Positions 9,001 through 15,155 are shown, counted from the first letter of the stretch. The stretch is DNA of 15,155 nucleotides from Candidatus Eiseniibacteriota bacterium (GCA_030609605.1 JAUWBY010000029.1:1-15155); one strand, 5' to 3'. The notes: generated by a model from the sequence alone, not told the origin. Numbers and translations are program-made.

Positions 9001-10711
9001 CCTGGGTGATGTCCCTGACAGATCCATAGATGCGCTTCACGCCTGTACCGTCATCTCCCGCAACAGGCATGGCGTGGTCCTTGAGCCAGCGTGTCGCACC
9101 GCTCTTGGTGACAATCCGGTACTCGACCGTCTTCGGTTCGCCGCGCCTGAGTGCCTTGAGTTGCTCCATTCTGATGTCAAGATCATCTGCGTCGATCAGA
9201 GCTTCCCAGCCGCCGTGTGCCCTCACGTCGGCGAGCGTGAATCCTGTTATCGGGGTTATTGCATCAGTCACCCATTCGACAGAGAGCTTGTTGCCGTCGA
9301 CTCTGAACGCGTATGCATAGTCCGAGGTGAGGGCGGAGATGAGGCGATAACGCTCCTCGCTGAGCTTGAGCGAACTAAGAGCATCTTCCTTCCATGTGAC
9401 GTCCACACCTGTTCCCCAGTTGTTCCATCCTGGAATCGGCATCGTGTCCGAGATGTTGGACCATGAAACAAGACGCCTGCCACCGTCCTTGCGAGTGATC
9501 TCCCACTCCCACCCGCGGTAAGCGCGACCACGCTCCTTCCACTTCTTGATCAACGCTACGCGGTAGTCCGGATCGGGATAGAGAAGCTCCATCGGGTCCG
9601 GTGCTTCCATCATCTCCTCAGCCGTGTAGCCGGTGACCCGTTCACACTCATGATTCCATGCGATGATGCGGTGGTGTTCGTCGAAGGCAAAGACCATGGT
9701 CGGCATGTTTTCCAGGATACGCCGAAGCTGATTCTCCCGCTCGCTGAGGGCTTCCTCCGCCTGGGTGCGTGCAGAGAGCTCGCGCTTGAGTTCACGTGTC
9801 TTCCTGGAGACCTCTTTCTCAAGTGTACGAGACCAGTAGAATGCTGCGAGGAGCAGGAGCACGAGGGGAACTATGACCCATGCAGCAAGCCTGAGCAGTC
9901 GTGCCAGCAGAGTTCCCGACGCGACCGATGAGAACCAGCCGGAGTAGATCTCATCGTACTCCCCCGATGCCCTGACAGCGGCAAGACCCTTGTTCAATTC
10001 GAGAAGGAGTGGTGCGTCTCCCCGAACAACCGCGAAGCAGAACTCCTTCTCGAGAAGGGGTTCACCGATCGGCTCGACGACGCCGGTGAGTCCATCCGCA
10101 AGGATGTGGTGGAGGGCGGGTCCTTTCGCGAGGAGGGCGCAATCGTGTTCCCCTTGTACAAGGAGATCGAGTGCCTCTTGTTGGTTCTCAACCAGCACGA
10201 TCCTGTCGGTCAGTCCCGTCTCCATGATGTAGTCGTGCATGATGTCGCTTTCTTGGACGATCACGGACATCCCGGCAGCGTCCTCAAGCGAGCGAATGTG
10301 AGAGCCTTTCCTGACGAAGACAGAGTGAGAGACAATGATGCATGGATCCGAAAAACCGGCGGTCGCGCCTCTCTTAGCCGACCTGAACATGCCGGTGAGA
10401 ATACGGACACGCCCGGATTCGAAGTCTTCTCTGACTTCCGACCACGGCCCAAGATCTATCTCTATGTTGAGATTGGTCTCTTCGGCGACGGCTCTCAAGA
10501 GATCGATGTTGAATCCCCTCGGCTGACCGTGCTCATCGAGGAACTCGTACGGTGGGTAGCTGTCATCGCCTCGTACAAGGAGCGCCGGGATTACTCCGGG
10601 GGCTTCTGTAGACGCATCCTGCGTGCTGGGGGCGGCCGGCGCGAGCGCCACAGACAGCGCCACGGCAGCACACACGGACAGGAACATGCAGTATGTTGAG
10701 CGTCTCTTCAT
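6056..10711 (-). CDS. Hybrid sensor histidine kinase with periplasmic solute-binding sensor
   Basis: 1551 aa. Residues 1-27 look like a signal peptide or first membrane anchor. A family-3 solute-binding (amino-acid-binding-like) domain is at about 38-263, with the FSDP segment near 120-123, and one clear membrane helix is at about 274-293. Cytoplasmic parts in order: coiled coil (296-326), PAS (325-440), PAS (452-572), PAS (582-700), GAF (702-862), PAS (868-987), GAF (990-1146), HisKA with phospho-acceptor H1179 in IAHDFNN, HATPase with N1287/N1291, DSGIG (1338-1342) and GRGLGL (1362-1367), then a receiver (1432-1548) with D1437/D1438, phospho-acceptor D1483 and K1533. It should autophosphorylate and relay to its own receiver, then to an unlinked partner. 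I start at the ATG at 10711, where MKRR precedes a hydrophobic run; an upstream in-frame extension (to 10846) looks non-coding. The SD is weak. The ligand is unknown. Confidence 0.93.
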   Translation of the reverse strand: MKRRSTYCMFLSVCAAVALSVALAPAAPSTQDASTEAPGVIPALLVRGDDSYPPYEFLDEHGQPRGFNIDLLRAVAEETNLNIEIDLGPWSEVREDFESGRVRILTGMFRSAKRGATAGFSDPCIIVSHSVFVRKGSHIRSLEDAAGMSVIVQESDIMHDYIMETGLTDRIVLVENQQEALDLLVQGEHDCALLAKGPALHHILADGLTGVVEPIGEPLLEKEFCFAVVRGDAPLLLELNKGLAAVRASGEYDEIYSGWFSSVASGTLLARLLRLAAWVIVPLVLLLLAAFYWSRTLEKEVSRKTRELKRELSARTQAEEALSERENQLRRILENMPTMVFAFDEHHRIIAWNHECERVTGYTAEEMMEAPDPMELLYPDPDYRVALIKKWKERGRAYRGWEWEITRKDGGRRLVSWSNISDTMPIPGWNNWGTGVDVTWKEDALSSLKLSEERYRLISALTSDYAYAFRVDGNKLSVEWVTDAITPITGFTLADVRAHGGWEALIDADDLDIRMEQLKALRRGEPKTVEYRIVTKSGATRWLKDHAMPVAGDDGTGVKRIYGSVRDITQEKHAELARRESEQRYRALFAQASDAIFLLLGEMFIDCNTKTLEMFGCTRDQIIGQPPYRFSPEKQPNGRDSKDMAREKIGAALRGTLQVFEWTHSRYDGTTFDAEVSLNAIELDGREYIQAFVRDISDRHQIDKLTRVQRDLGIALHSAMDLDQALDLCLDAALRVSDMDCGGIYLFDSLTGELRLECHRGLSDEFAAEAGCYNPDDPSAKLVASGDTIYARYDDLDVAKDNRRVSEGLRACGVLPIVHKSRVIGCLNVSSHTSDDIPLFARQGLEGIASQIGSIIVGAMAVDALRRSEEKLQSFFNTTRDGIIITTADGIAEDANPAFLEMIGYTLNEFRGMNLGDITPKQWHEKDDEAFRSQVVVKEFADEYEKEYVRKDGSVFPASVRAWRLSGEASEHGLNWGIVHDITERKTAEEVQSVLSNISEAVGGTDTLEELLGIIREQLGRLMDTTNFYVALYDNETGLYTFPYHVDVCDETPTEPVRLENSVTDFVRRTGESYLIDERAQKRLENEEGITVYGNASPIWLGTPLKSTRGVFGVAVVQSYKESELYGERELELMRFVSGNISLTIERKKAEEERRDLEHQVQHAQKLESLGVLAGGIAHDFNNLLTGVLGNADLALMDLGMSAAARLSIEAVREAAVRATELSSQMLAYSGRGRFITEPVDLNELIKEMEQLLVASTSKSAIIDYSLASDLPVVAGDATQLQQVIVNIILNASDAIGDQNGRIAVTTGAAWFDSSVLTETRTSERLPEGQYVYIEVRDSGIGMDDETLSKIFDPFFTTKFTGRGLGLAAVSGIVRSHNGGITVESVPGEGTTFRVLLPARPDVASQSTNKQEAIVQTQAESTTQGERHMDGTVLLVDDEAMVRKVTQHMLERAGFSVLTASDGLKALDAYRKNSDDIVCVLLDLTMPNMGGEETFRELLRISPSVRVIMSSGYGERDVIDRFMDQGVAGYIQKPYLSAKLMTKLREVLGTA

Positions 10712-10775
10712 TGCGCTATGTTCTCTCAGAAGCGTGGAAGTGAGCTGCACGTCGTCAGTTCCGCCGGGCCGGCTC

Positions 10776-10828
10776 CCCGGAATGCATGCCGGGTGTGCAC
10801 ACATATCCCGCACGCTCGCCCGCGCGGG
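10776..10828. repeat. Cluster of three dyads in the kinase 5' region
   Basis: Within 53 bp upstream of the kinase there are three dyads: a 5-bp stem CCCGG/CCGGG with an 8-nt loop (10776-10793), a perfect 10-nt palindrome GTGTGCACAC (10793-10802), and the perfect palindrome CCCGCGCGGG (10819-10828). The last lies just downstream of a promoter-like -10 hexamer. They may be operator sites; alternatively they reflect GC-rich chance. Confidence 0.3.
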
Positions 10829-10829
10829 T

Positions 10830-10857
10830 ATCCTACCACCACACAATCATGTCGCAA
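10830..10857 (-). promoter_or_regulatory. Possible sigma70-type promoter of the kinase gene
   Basis: On the minus strand TTGCGA (10857-10852) is followed after 16 nt by TAGGAT (10835-10830), which resembles -35 and -10 boxes. Transcription would start roughly 110 bp before the ATG at 10711. The 217-bp gap from the MFS gene supports a separate promoter. The match is moderate, and nothing is known of this organism's sigma factors. Confidence 0.3.
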
Positions 10858-10928
10858 ACACCTTACTTGGCATGCAGATACCGTGCCTGAGCAAGCAAGC
10901 GCCTTTCCATGAGTGTCCAGTCATTTCA

Positions 10929-12164
10929 TCATCGGTCAGCCGGCGATCCGCCACGAAGTCCTGCAAGCATGATGGCAGCTGCGAATGCGAGAACGGCCCC
11001 AAAGAGAAAGGGAGCCTTCGGTCCCAGTCCGGACCAGCGACCAACCCCCTGCCAGAGCCCGCCGGCGATGAGACTCGCCGGGAGAGCCGTCACGCCGATA
11101 GCCGCGTTGTAGACTCCATAAGCGGTCCCCCGGAGTTCCGCGGGGACAAGGTCCGCAACGTACGCCTTCGCGACTCCGTATGTCAGGCCGTAGTAAGCGC
11201 CGTAGAAGCTCATGAGCATCCACGCATGCCAGCCCTGTTGCGCGAGCGCGAAGCCGAGATAGACGGCGGCATAGAGCAGCCAGCCGATGATCATGAAACG
11301 GCGGCGGCCAAAGCGATCCGAGAGCGCGCCGGCACGATTCGATATCGCGGAGTAGACCACGTTGAACGTGATCATCATTCCAAGTATGCCCGCGACCGAG
11401 AGACCCATATTCTGCGCCCGGAGGATGAGGAATGCGTCCGATGAATTGCCGAGTGTGAATACGATCGATATGAGGAGGAAGAGCTTGAATCTGCGGTCGA
11501 AGCCGGCCATCGAGAAGCATGGAAACCGTCTGCGATCGCCGAGCCCAATCTCCTTGGCTCCAAGCGCGAGGACAACGACGGCCAGTACGGCCGGGATCAT
11601 GCTGGCGAGAACGATGATTCGGAAAGTCGCTTGTGAAAGCAGCTGAACGTCTTTCTGCACGGCCAACAGGATGCCAAGGGCGATGGCTATGCCGATGACG
11701 GCTCCGGCCGTGTCGCCGGCGCGGTGGAGCCCGAAGGCAATCCCGCGTTGGCGCTCGTTCACGCTATCTGCGATGAGCGCGTCGCGCGGGGCCGTGCGGA
11801 TGCCTTTTCCAAAACGGTCGGCGAATCTGACCATGAGCACGGCATTCCAGCTCGCTGCGAAATAGAGAAACGGCTTCGCAGCCGTAGAGATGCTGTAGCC
11901 GAGTACGGCGAGCCCCTTCCTCTTTCCGATGCGATCCGAGAACCAGCCCGAGAAGAGTTTGAGCACGCTGGCCGTTGTCTCGGCGACGCCCTCAACCACC
12001 CCGATAAACATCGTTGACACCCCGAGTATCGTGAACAGAAAAAGAGGAAGGACGTTGACGATCATCTCGGACGAGATGTCCGTGAGGAAGCTCGTTATGG
12101 TCATAACCCAGACATTGCGGGGGAGACGTGGGGCGCGGTGGGACCGTGGTTCTGCGTTGCTCAT
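10929..12164 (-). CDS. MFS transporter (MJ1317-like group)
   Basis: 411 aa with about 12 hydrophobic segments, the usual major-facilitator size and layout. The cytoplasmic loop 2-3 motif GWFSDRIGKRKG (73-84) recurs in the second half as GALSDRFGRRR (279-289). The segment DRFGKGIRTAPRDALIADS (116-134) is characteristic, to my knowledge, of a bacterial/archaeal MFS subgroup (MJ1317-like). The substrate of that group is not settled; drug or small-molecule efflux is often assumed. It is an inner-membrane protein. The ATG at 12164 has only a weak purine stretch upstream. It follows the DUF1028 gene on the same strand after 113 bp, so it may belong to the hdr-side transcript or have its own promoter. 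Substrate assignment is not possible from the sequence. Confidence 0.9.
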   Translation of the reverse strand: MSNAEPRSHRAPRLPRNVWVMTITSFLTDISSEMIVNVLPLFLFTILGVSTMFIGVVEGVAETTASVLKLFSGWFSDRIGKRKGLAVLGYSISTAAKPFLYFAASWNAVLMVRFADRFGKGIRTAPRDALIADSVNERQRGIAFGLHRAGDTAGAVIGIAIALGILLAVQKDVQLLSQATFRIIVLASMIPAVLAVVVLALGAKEIGLGDRRRFPCFSMAGFDRRFKLFLLISIVFTLGNSSDAFLILRAQNMGLSVAGILGMMITFNVVYSAISNRAGALSDRFGRRRFMIIGWLLYAAVYLGFALAQQGWHAWMLMSFYGAYYGLTYGVAKAYVADLVPAELRGTAYGVYNAAIGVTALPASLIAGGLWQGVGRWSGLGPKAPFLFGAVLAFAAAIMLAGLRGGSPADR

Positions 12165-12277
12165 CGGAATGAGTTCTCTCAGCTAAGACGTTCGAGACTC
12201 TCTGGCGGCAGACTAGCATCCAGCGAGCCGGCGCTCAACGCCTAACTTTCGGTGGAACTGCGTGTTGCGGAGAGGTT
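12165..12277 (-). other. Short intergenic gap between DUF1028 and MFS genes
   Basis: 113 bp. On the minus strand there is a 4-bp GAGC/GCTC hairpin (about 12225-12236), too short and without a T-run to be called a terminator. No convincing promoter boxes or small gene are visible. Confidence 0.3.
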
Positions 12278-13261
12278 CTACTGCGCTTCCGTGATCAGAT
12301 GAAATTCGGGATCGCTCCTCAGCGGTTCGAAATCCGGATCCAGCTTTGCCCGCGGACCGAGTTCTGCATCTCCCGCGACAGCCTTCCCGAGTTCGCGCAT
12401 CGCCTCATCACGCATGCCCCCACGTGACAGATAGCACGCGAGGTGGTAGCGGCACTCCGCGCTTTTCGGGTACTGCTCCACGGCTCTTCTGCCGACAGCG
12501 ATGGCTTCCTCATAATCGCCCTCATCGAGAAGGCGGTACCCCTCCGTGATGAGCGCCGCTTCTTTCCAGATGTTGAAGATTCTCCGGAGCTCCGCGATCG
12601 GGTCCTCGTGATCATCGACCCTCAGGTCGCAATAGCGGTCGTTGTAACCTCCGTACCCGCCGCCCTCACTGACGATGAGGATCGCCGCCGACTGCATCCC
12701 GCGCGAGTCGCCGCCCGCCTCCTGCCCGGCCTCGATGGTCCGCATGAGACGCTCACCGAGAAGCCCTTCCGTCTCCTCGAATGTGCTCGCCATGGCGTCG
12801 ACGGTCTTCTCGCTCACCAGGATGTTGCCCTGGACCGAGTAGTGGTGCCCGGCCCGGTGGCCTGCCCAGTCCATGCACTCGTTGCCCGTGAAAGCGATCG
12901 AATTCCCAGATGCATCCACGATGCCTATCTGGCGTTGCTCCCGCTTCTCGTCATCGGTCAACAGGTGGTCGAGGACATCTTCGAGGGACAGACCGTCCCT
13001 GATAAGGTCCAATCCACGAGGTCCGAACGTCGTGTTCCCAAGCGCTTGCGATGCGATCGCTCCGACATCGGCTCTGGCCCACGGTACTACTGATCCTACG
13101 GCAAAGAACTTCGATTGCACGGCAACACCAAGTTCACCTGTTGTCTCATCGAAGGCCACGATCGAGAACGTGGCTACCGGCTCCGTCGCCCCGCACCAGG
13201 CGGCGAGGAGGGTGAGAGTCGCTGCCGCGAAGACGGCGCATATCGAGCTTCCAGCTCTCAT
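12278..13261 (-). CDS. Exported DUF1028 (Ntn-hydrolase-like) protein with C-terminal TPR region
   Basis: 327 aa. Residues 1-25 form a signal peptide (hydrophobic run 8-22, likely cleavage after CGA at 23-25). The Cys at 23 lacks a good lipobox because Trp is at -1. Residues 30-232 match the DUF1028 pattern: TFSIVAFDETTGELGVAVQS (31-50), KFFAVGSVVPWARA (51-64), ASQALGN (70-76), NECMDWAGH (127-135), SVQGNIL (142-148) and GGDSRGMQSAA (183-193). DUF1028 is thought to have an Ntn-hydrolase fold; no physiological substrate is established to my knowledge. Residues 238-300 form one or two TPR-like helical hairpins (GYRLLDEGDYEEAIAVGRRA), suggesting a partner-binding tail. The ATG at 13261 has GGGAG 9 nt upstream. 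It follows hdrB after 47 bp on the same strand, so co-transcription is likely. A periplasmic location is inferred from the signal peptide. Confidence 0.9.
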   Translation of the reverse strand: MRAGSSICAVFAAATLTLLAAWCGATEPVATFSIVAFDETTGELGVAVQSKFFAVGSVVPWARADVGAIASQALGNTTFGPRGLDLIRDGLSLEDVLDHLLTDDEKREQRQIGIVDASGNSIAFTGNECMDWAGHRAGHHYSVQGNILVSEKTVDAMASTFEETEGLLGERLMRTIEAGQEAGGDSRGMQSAAILIVSEGGGYGGYNDRYCDLRVDDHEDPIAELRRIFNIWKEAALITEGYRLLDEGDYEEAIAVGRRAVEQYPKSAECRYHLACYLSRGGMRDEAMRELGKAVAGDAELGPRAKLDPDFEPLRSDPEFHLITEAQ

Positions 13262-13307
13262 TGGTCTCGTCTCCCATGTGGCTGCCCAGCTTCAGAGCTC
13301 CACTTTT

Positions 13308-14294
13308 CTACCGCGGGGCAAGAAGTCCTTTCGCCATGAGGAGCGGTCCTGGGTCAACACTGTTCAGTTCGAAGCCGAGCGCACCTTCGCCAAGCCCGAA
13401 CGCCAGCGCCATCAGTTGCGTGAAGTAGAGAACAGGGATGCTCCTGAAGTCCGGATGTCGCTCGCGTACCTCCTTCTGGCGATCGTCGAGGTTGAACGCG
13501 CAGAGAGGACACGCAGTGATGATGACTTCTGCACCCTCGCGCTGTGCGTGGGTGAGGATGTCGTAGGTCAGCTCAGCGACTGCGTATCTATCCTGCACGG
13601 TCTGATAGCTTCCACAGCACATCTTCTTGTACGGTGTGTCCACGGTCGTGGCGCCAAGCGCGCCGATCAGGTCCTCCTGGATCGTGGGATCCTCAGGATC
13701 GTCGATGCCGATATCCTTCGGCCGGAGGAGCATGCACCCGTAGTACGCGGCGACATTCAAGCCCTCGAGAGGATTCGACACCTTATCCGTCACTGCATCA
13801 AAGCCGCGCTCGCGCAGAATCTCAAGGAGATGAACGATCTCGACACCGCCTTCGTAGTCATCCTCCAGAGACATGTAGTCGTTGATGGCCTCGAGATCCT
13901 CAGGGTTCTGCTTCAGGAACAGATCTGTTCTTCTGAGCGTGTTAGTGCACATGGAGCAGAGTGTAACCAGTCGGCTCTCGATCTCGTCGCCTCGCTCAGC
14001 GATCATCTCTTGTGCTCTGATGATGTTCCTGAGGGGCGCAACGTGGTGCATGCGGTCGTTTTCCACTAGAGAGGAGACCACGCCGCAGCAGTTCCATCGC
14101 GGGATCTCTACGAGGTCTATTCCCATGATCGCCGTGGTTGCCAACGCGGAGTCCTCGAAGTTCTGGGCCGTCGTCTTGAGAGTGCATCCCGGGTAGTATG
14201 GGAACATCGTCCGCGATGATCGCGCGTGAACGGGCTGTGACGAATCATCCCGCACGGTCGAGCGCCGCTTCTCGGCTTGTGTTGTGGGCTTCAA
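13308..14294 (-). CDS. hdrB: HdrB-like heterodisulfide reductase subunit B (two CCG domains)
   Basis: This is the HdrB family, whose members carry the active-site iron-sulfur clusters in two cysteine-rich CCG domains. Counting from the canonical ATG (14207), domain 1 has C8, C40-C41 (NCCG) and C84/C87 (CSMC). Domain 2 has C158 (YYGC), C197-C198 (MCCGS) and C233/C236 (CPLC). The C41-C84 gap (42 residues) is longer than the usual 35-36. From that ATG the protein is 299 aa, normal for HdrB. I extend to a TTG at 14294 because AGGAGAG stands 6 nt before it, while the ATG at 14207 has no ribosome site and would leave a 98-nt hole in a tight operon. This adds 29 polar residues. It is cytoplasmic or membrane-peripheral and partners HdrC. 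The physiological disulfide or other acceptor is unknown. Confidence 0.9.
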   Translation of the reverse strand: MKPTTQAEKRRSTVRDDSSQPVHARSSRTMFPYYPGCTLKTTAQNFEDSALATTAIMGIDLVEIPRWNCCGVVSSLVENDRMHHVAPLRNIIRAQEMIAERGDEIESRLVTLCSMCTNTLRRTDLFLKQNPEDLEAINDYMSLEDDYEGGVEIVHLLEILRERGFDAVTDKVSNPLEGLNVAAYYGCMLLRPKDIGIDDPEDPTIQEDLIGALGATTVDTPYKKMCCGSYQTVQDRYAVAELTYDILTHAQREGAEVIITACPLCAFNLDDRQKEVRERHPDFRSIPVLYFTQLMALAFGLGEGALGFELNSVDPGPLLMAKGLLAPR

Positions 14295-14300
14295 CAGGGA

Positions 14301-14307
14301 CTCTCCT
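14301..14307 (-). promoter_or_regulatory. Strong Shine-Dalgarno for hdrB TTG start
   Basis: On the minus strand the hdrC stop TAG leads into AGGAGAG, then TCCCTG, then TTG (14294-14292) in the hdrB frame. The position is ideal for initiation and fits stop-to-start coupling with hdrC. Confidence 0.55.
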
Positions 14308-14710
14308 ATGATGTGAACTTGCGCATTGCGCCGACCAGAGCTATCTGCGGGAGTCTCACGCGTTCGGGCGCCGGGATGCCGGCGATGTCGATATGGTCTA
14401 CGGCCTGTCTGAGAGATATCTGCCTGAGTGCCTCGGCGATCTTCGACAGGTCGATGCCTCTTGGACATCTTACCGTGCAGGCGAAGCAAGCAGCGCAGAG
14501 CCACATTGCCTTGGTACTGAGTACATCCTGCTGGCCCATCTGCGTCTTCCTGATCATCTCCGAGGGAGTGATGTCCATCTCCGACGCCATAGGGCAGCTG
14601 CCGGAGCACGTTCCACACTGGTCACACGCCGTGATGGCTTCTCCACTTATCTCCTGGATTCTGGCGAGGAACGCTTCACCCTCTTTGGTTATCATCATTG
14701 TTTTGGTCAT
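14306..14710 (-). CDS. hdrC: HdrC-like heterodisulfide reductase subunit C (two 4Fe-4S clusters)
   Basis: 134 aa. Two classic CxxCxxCxxxCP motifs are present: C29/C32/C35/C39 (CDQCGTCSGSCP) and C72/C75/C78/C82 (CAACFACTVRCP). These bind the two [4Fe-4S] clusters that carry electrons between HdrA and HdrB in the Hdr complex. The C-terminal helix region (ERVRLPQIALVGAMRKFTS) resembles bacterial HdrC tails. The protein is shorter than methanogen HdrC of about 185 aa, as often seen in bacteria. No membrane segment is present, so it is the soluble type. The ATG at 14710 has AGGTGG just upstream and overlaps the stop of the MvhD-like gene as ATGA, implying translational coupling. The hdrB start follows 11 nt after its stop. 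Confidence 0.95.
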   Translation of the reverse strand: MTKTMMITKEGEAFLARIQEISGEAITACDQCGTCSGSCPMASEMDITPSEMIRKTQMGQQDVLSTKAMWLCAACFACTVRCPRGIDLSKIAEALRQISLRQAVDHIDIAGIPAPERVRLPQIALVGAMRKFTS

Positions 14711-15155
14711 TGTGCCACCTGCGCTTCCACGCGTGGGAGTCCGTTCGCCAGGGTCTCTTCGAGCGCTTTCCTCTTGTCTTGCGGTACAGGACCGGCGTTT
14801 TCTGCGAACGCGGTGAGTTCGTTGAGCTGCGCCACGAATCCTCCCAGCATGATAGTCACGAACTCCTTCGCACGCACGCGCTCCGGTTCTATCCCGTGCT
14901 CACGTAGAACGGCTCTCGTCTGCTCAATGTTGCGCGACAGCGCTGGACCGATACCCGCGTACGGTGATGACTTGCTCTCGCTCTCACCGACAAAGACGCC
15001 GTCGATTCCAAGAGCGAGCGCCTTCAATATGAGAGCGGGCGTTGCTCTAGTGCCGCTCGGAACCCTGATAATTCTCGTCTCCGGCGCGTAGGGGAGCTTC
15101 CCGGTTCCGACGTTGTCGGCAAGACGATACGTCGTCGTGTCATCGGCAAACACGA
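14707..15155 (-). CDS. MvhD-like domain lacking cysteines (5' end beyond window; perhaps HdrA-MvhD fusion tail)
   Basis: The visible 149 codons align by eye with MvhD/FlpD, the [2Fe-2S] delta subunit that delivers electrons to HdrA. YAPETRIIRVP fits the RIIRVMCSGR block, PALILKALALGIDGVFVGES fits the LKAFxxGADGVLVxGC block, and GIEPERVRAKEF fits the conserved GIEPERVRLEW block. The first visible stretch, VFADDTTTYRLAD, sits where the CNWCxY segment of MvhD is expected. No cysteine occurs anywhere in this fragment, so the usual cluster ligands are all replaced. The end is a charged tail (about 115-149). The true start is outside the window; bacterial MvhD is often fused to HdrA, so this could be an HdrA C-terminus. 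Its stop overlaps the hdrC start (ATGA). Confidence 0.75.
   Translation of the reverse strand, partial: VFADDTTTYRLADNVGTGKLPYAPETRIIRVPSGTRATPALILKALALGIDGVFVGESESKSSPYAGIGPALSRNIEQTRAVLREHGIEPERVRAKEFVTIMLGGFVAQLNELTAFAENAGPVPQDKRKALEETLANGLPRVEAQVAQ

Noticed and set aside
7223..9466. Long plus-strand open frame (747 codons) opposite the kinase gene
   Set aside because: It lies wholly antisense to a well-supported kinase with recognisable domains. Its translation has no recognisable domain, and long antisense frames are common in GC-rich genes.
10712..10846. Longer start for the kinase at the upstream in-frame codon (10846)
   Set aside because: The extra 45 residues are not coding-like and would bury the signal sequence that begins at MKRR.
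12225..12236. Terminator after the DUF1028 gene
   Set aside because: The stem is only 4 bp and no T-run follows.
14295..14618. Much longer hdrB frame reading back through hdrC
   Set aside because: It overlaps hdrC in another frame, with no resemblance to HdrB before the CCG domain. The Cys-rich hdrC frame is clearly the real gene there.
1..15155. CRISPR array, tRNA/rRNA genes, insertion sequences, phage genes
   Set aside because: I saw no regularly spaced repeats, RNA-gene landmarks, transposase motifs or terminal inverted repeats in the window.

Overview
The window looks like chromosomal DNA of an anaerobic or facultative, Gram-negative-type bacterium. It is moderately GC-rich by eye, has Sec signal peptides and a periplasmic-sensing kinase, and carries bacterial genes for a cytosolic HdrB/HdrC iron-sulfur module. 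I cannot name the species. The gene mix (Hdr proteins, a lone molybdenum hydroxylase subunit, an exported DUF1028 protein with a TPR tail, a very large PAS/GAF kinase) would fit an uncultured candidate-phylum lineage, but that is inference.

Left region (1-3568): a minus-strand pair reads leftwards. First is a xanthine dehydrogenase-family molybdopterin subunit (3034-719). Coupled to it by an ATGA overlap is an unrecognised exported protein that runs off the left edge (722-1). The xdh gene is preceded by a hairpin-rich leader. Between it and the divergent glgP gene lies about 500 bp without an intact gene. This stretch holds a 25-bp-period tandem repeat and the broken central part of a GGDEF (diguanylate cyclase) domain, frameshifted by one apparent base insertion.

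Middle region (3569-10711): glgP (glycogen phosphorylase, plus strand) converges on a 1551-residue hybrid sensor histidine kinase (minus strand), with only 27 bp between their stops. The kinase has a periplasmic solute-binding sensor, one clear membrane segment, four PAS and two GAF domains, a HisKA/HATPase core and a C-terminal receiver. No separate response regulator is seen.

Right region (10929-15155): a minus-strand series. In transcription order it is an MvhD-like domain (partial; perhaps the tail of an HdrA-MvhD fusion), hdrC, hdrB, an exported DUF1028-TPR protein and an MFS transporter. The first three are tightly packed: one ATGA overlap, then an 11-nt gap if hdrB uses a TTG start with a strong Shine-Dalgarno. 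They are the iron-sulfur electron-transfer part of a heterodisulfide-reductase-like complex.

The most unusual observation is that the MvhD-like domain keeps the family's sequence framework while every visible [2Fe-2S] cysteine position is replaced. The complex may therefore have lost its hydrogenase- or formate-dehydrogenase-type electron entry point and use another. The second is the GGDEF remnant directly upstream of glgP.
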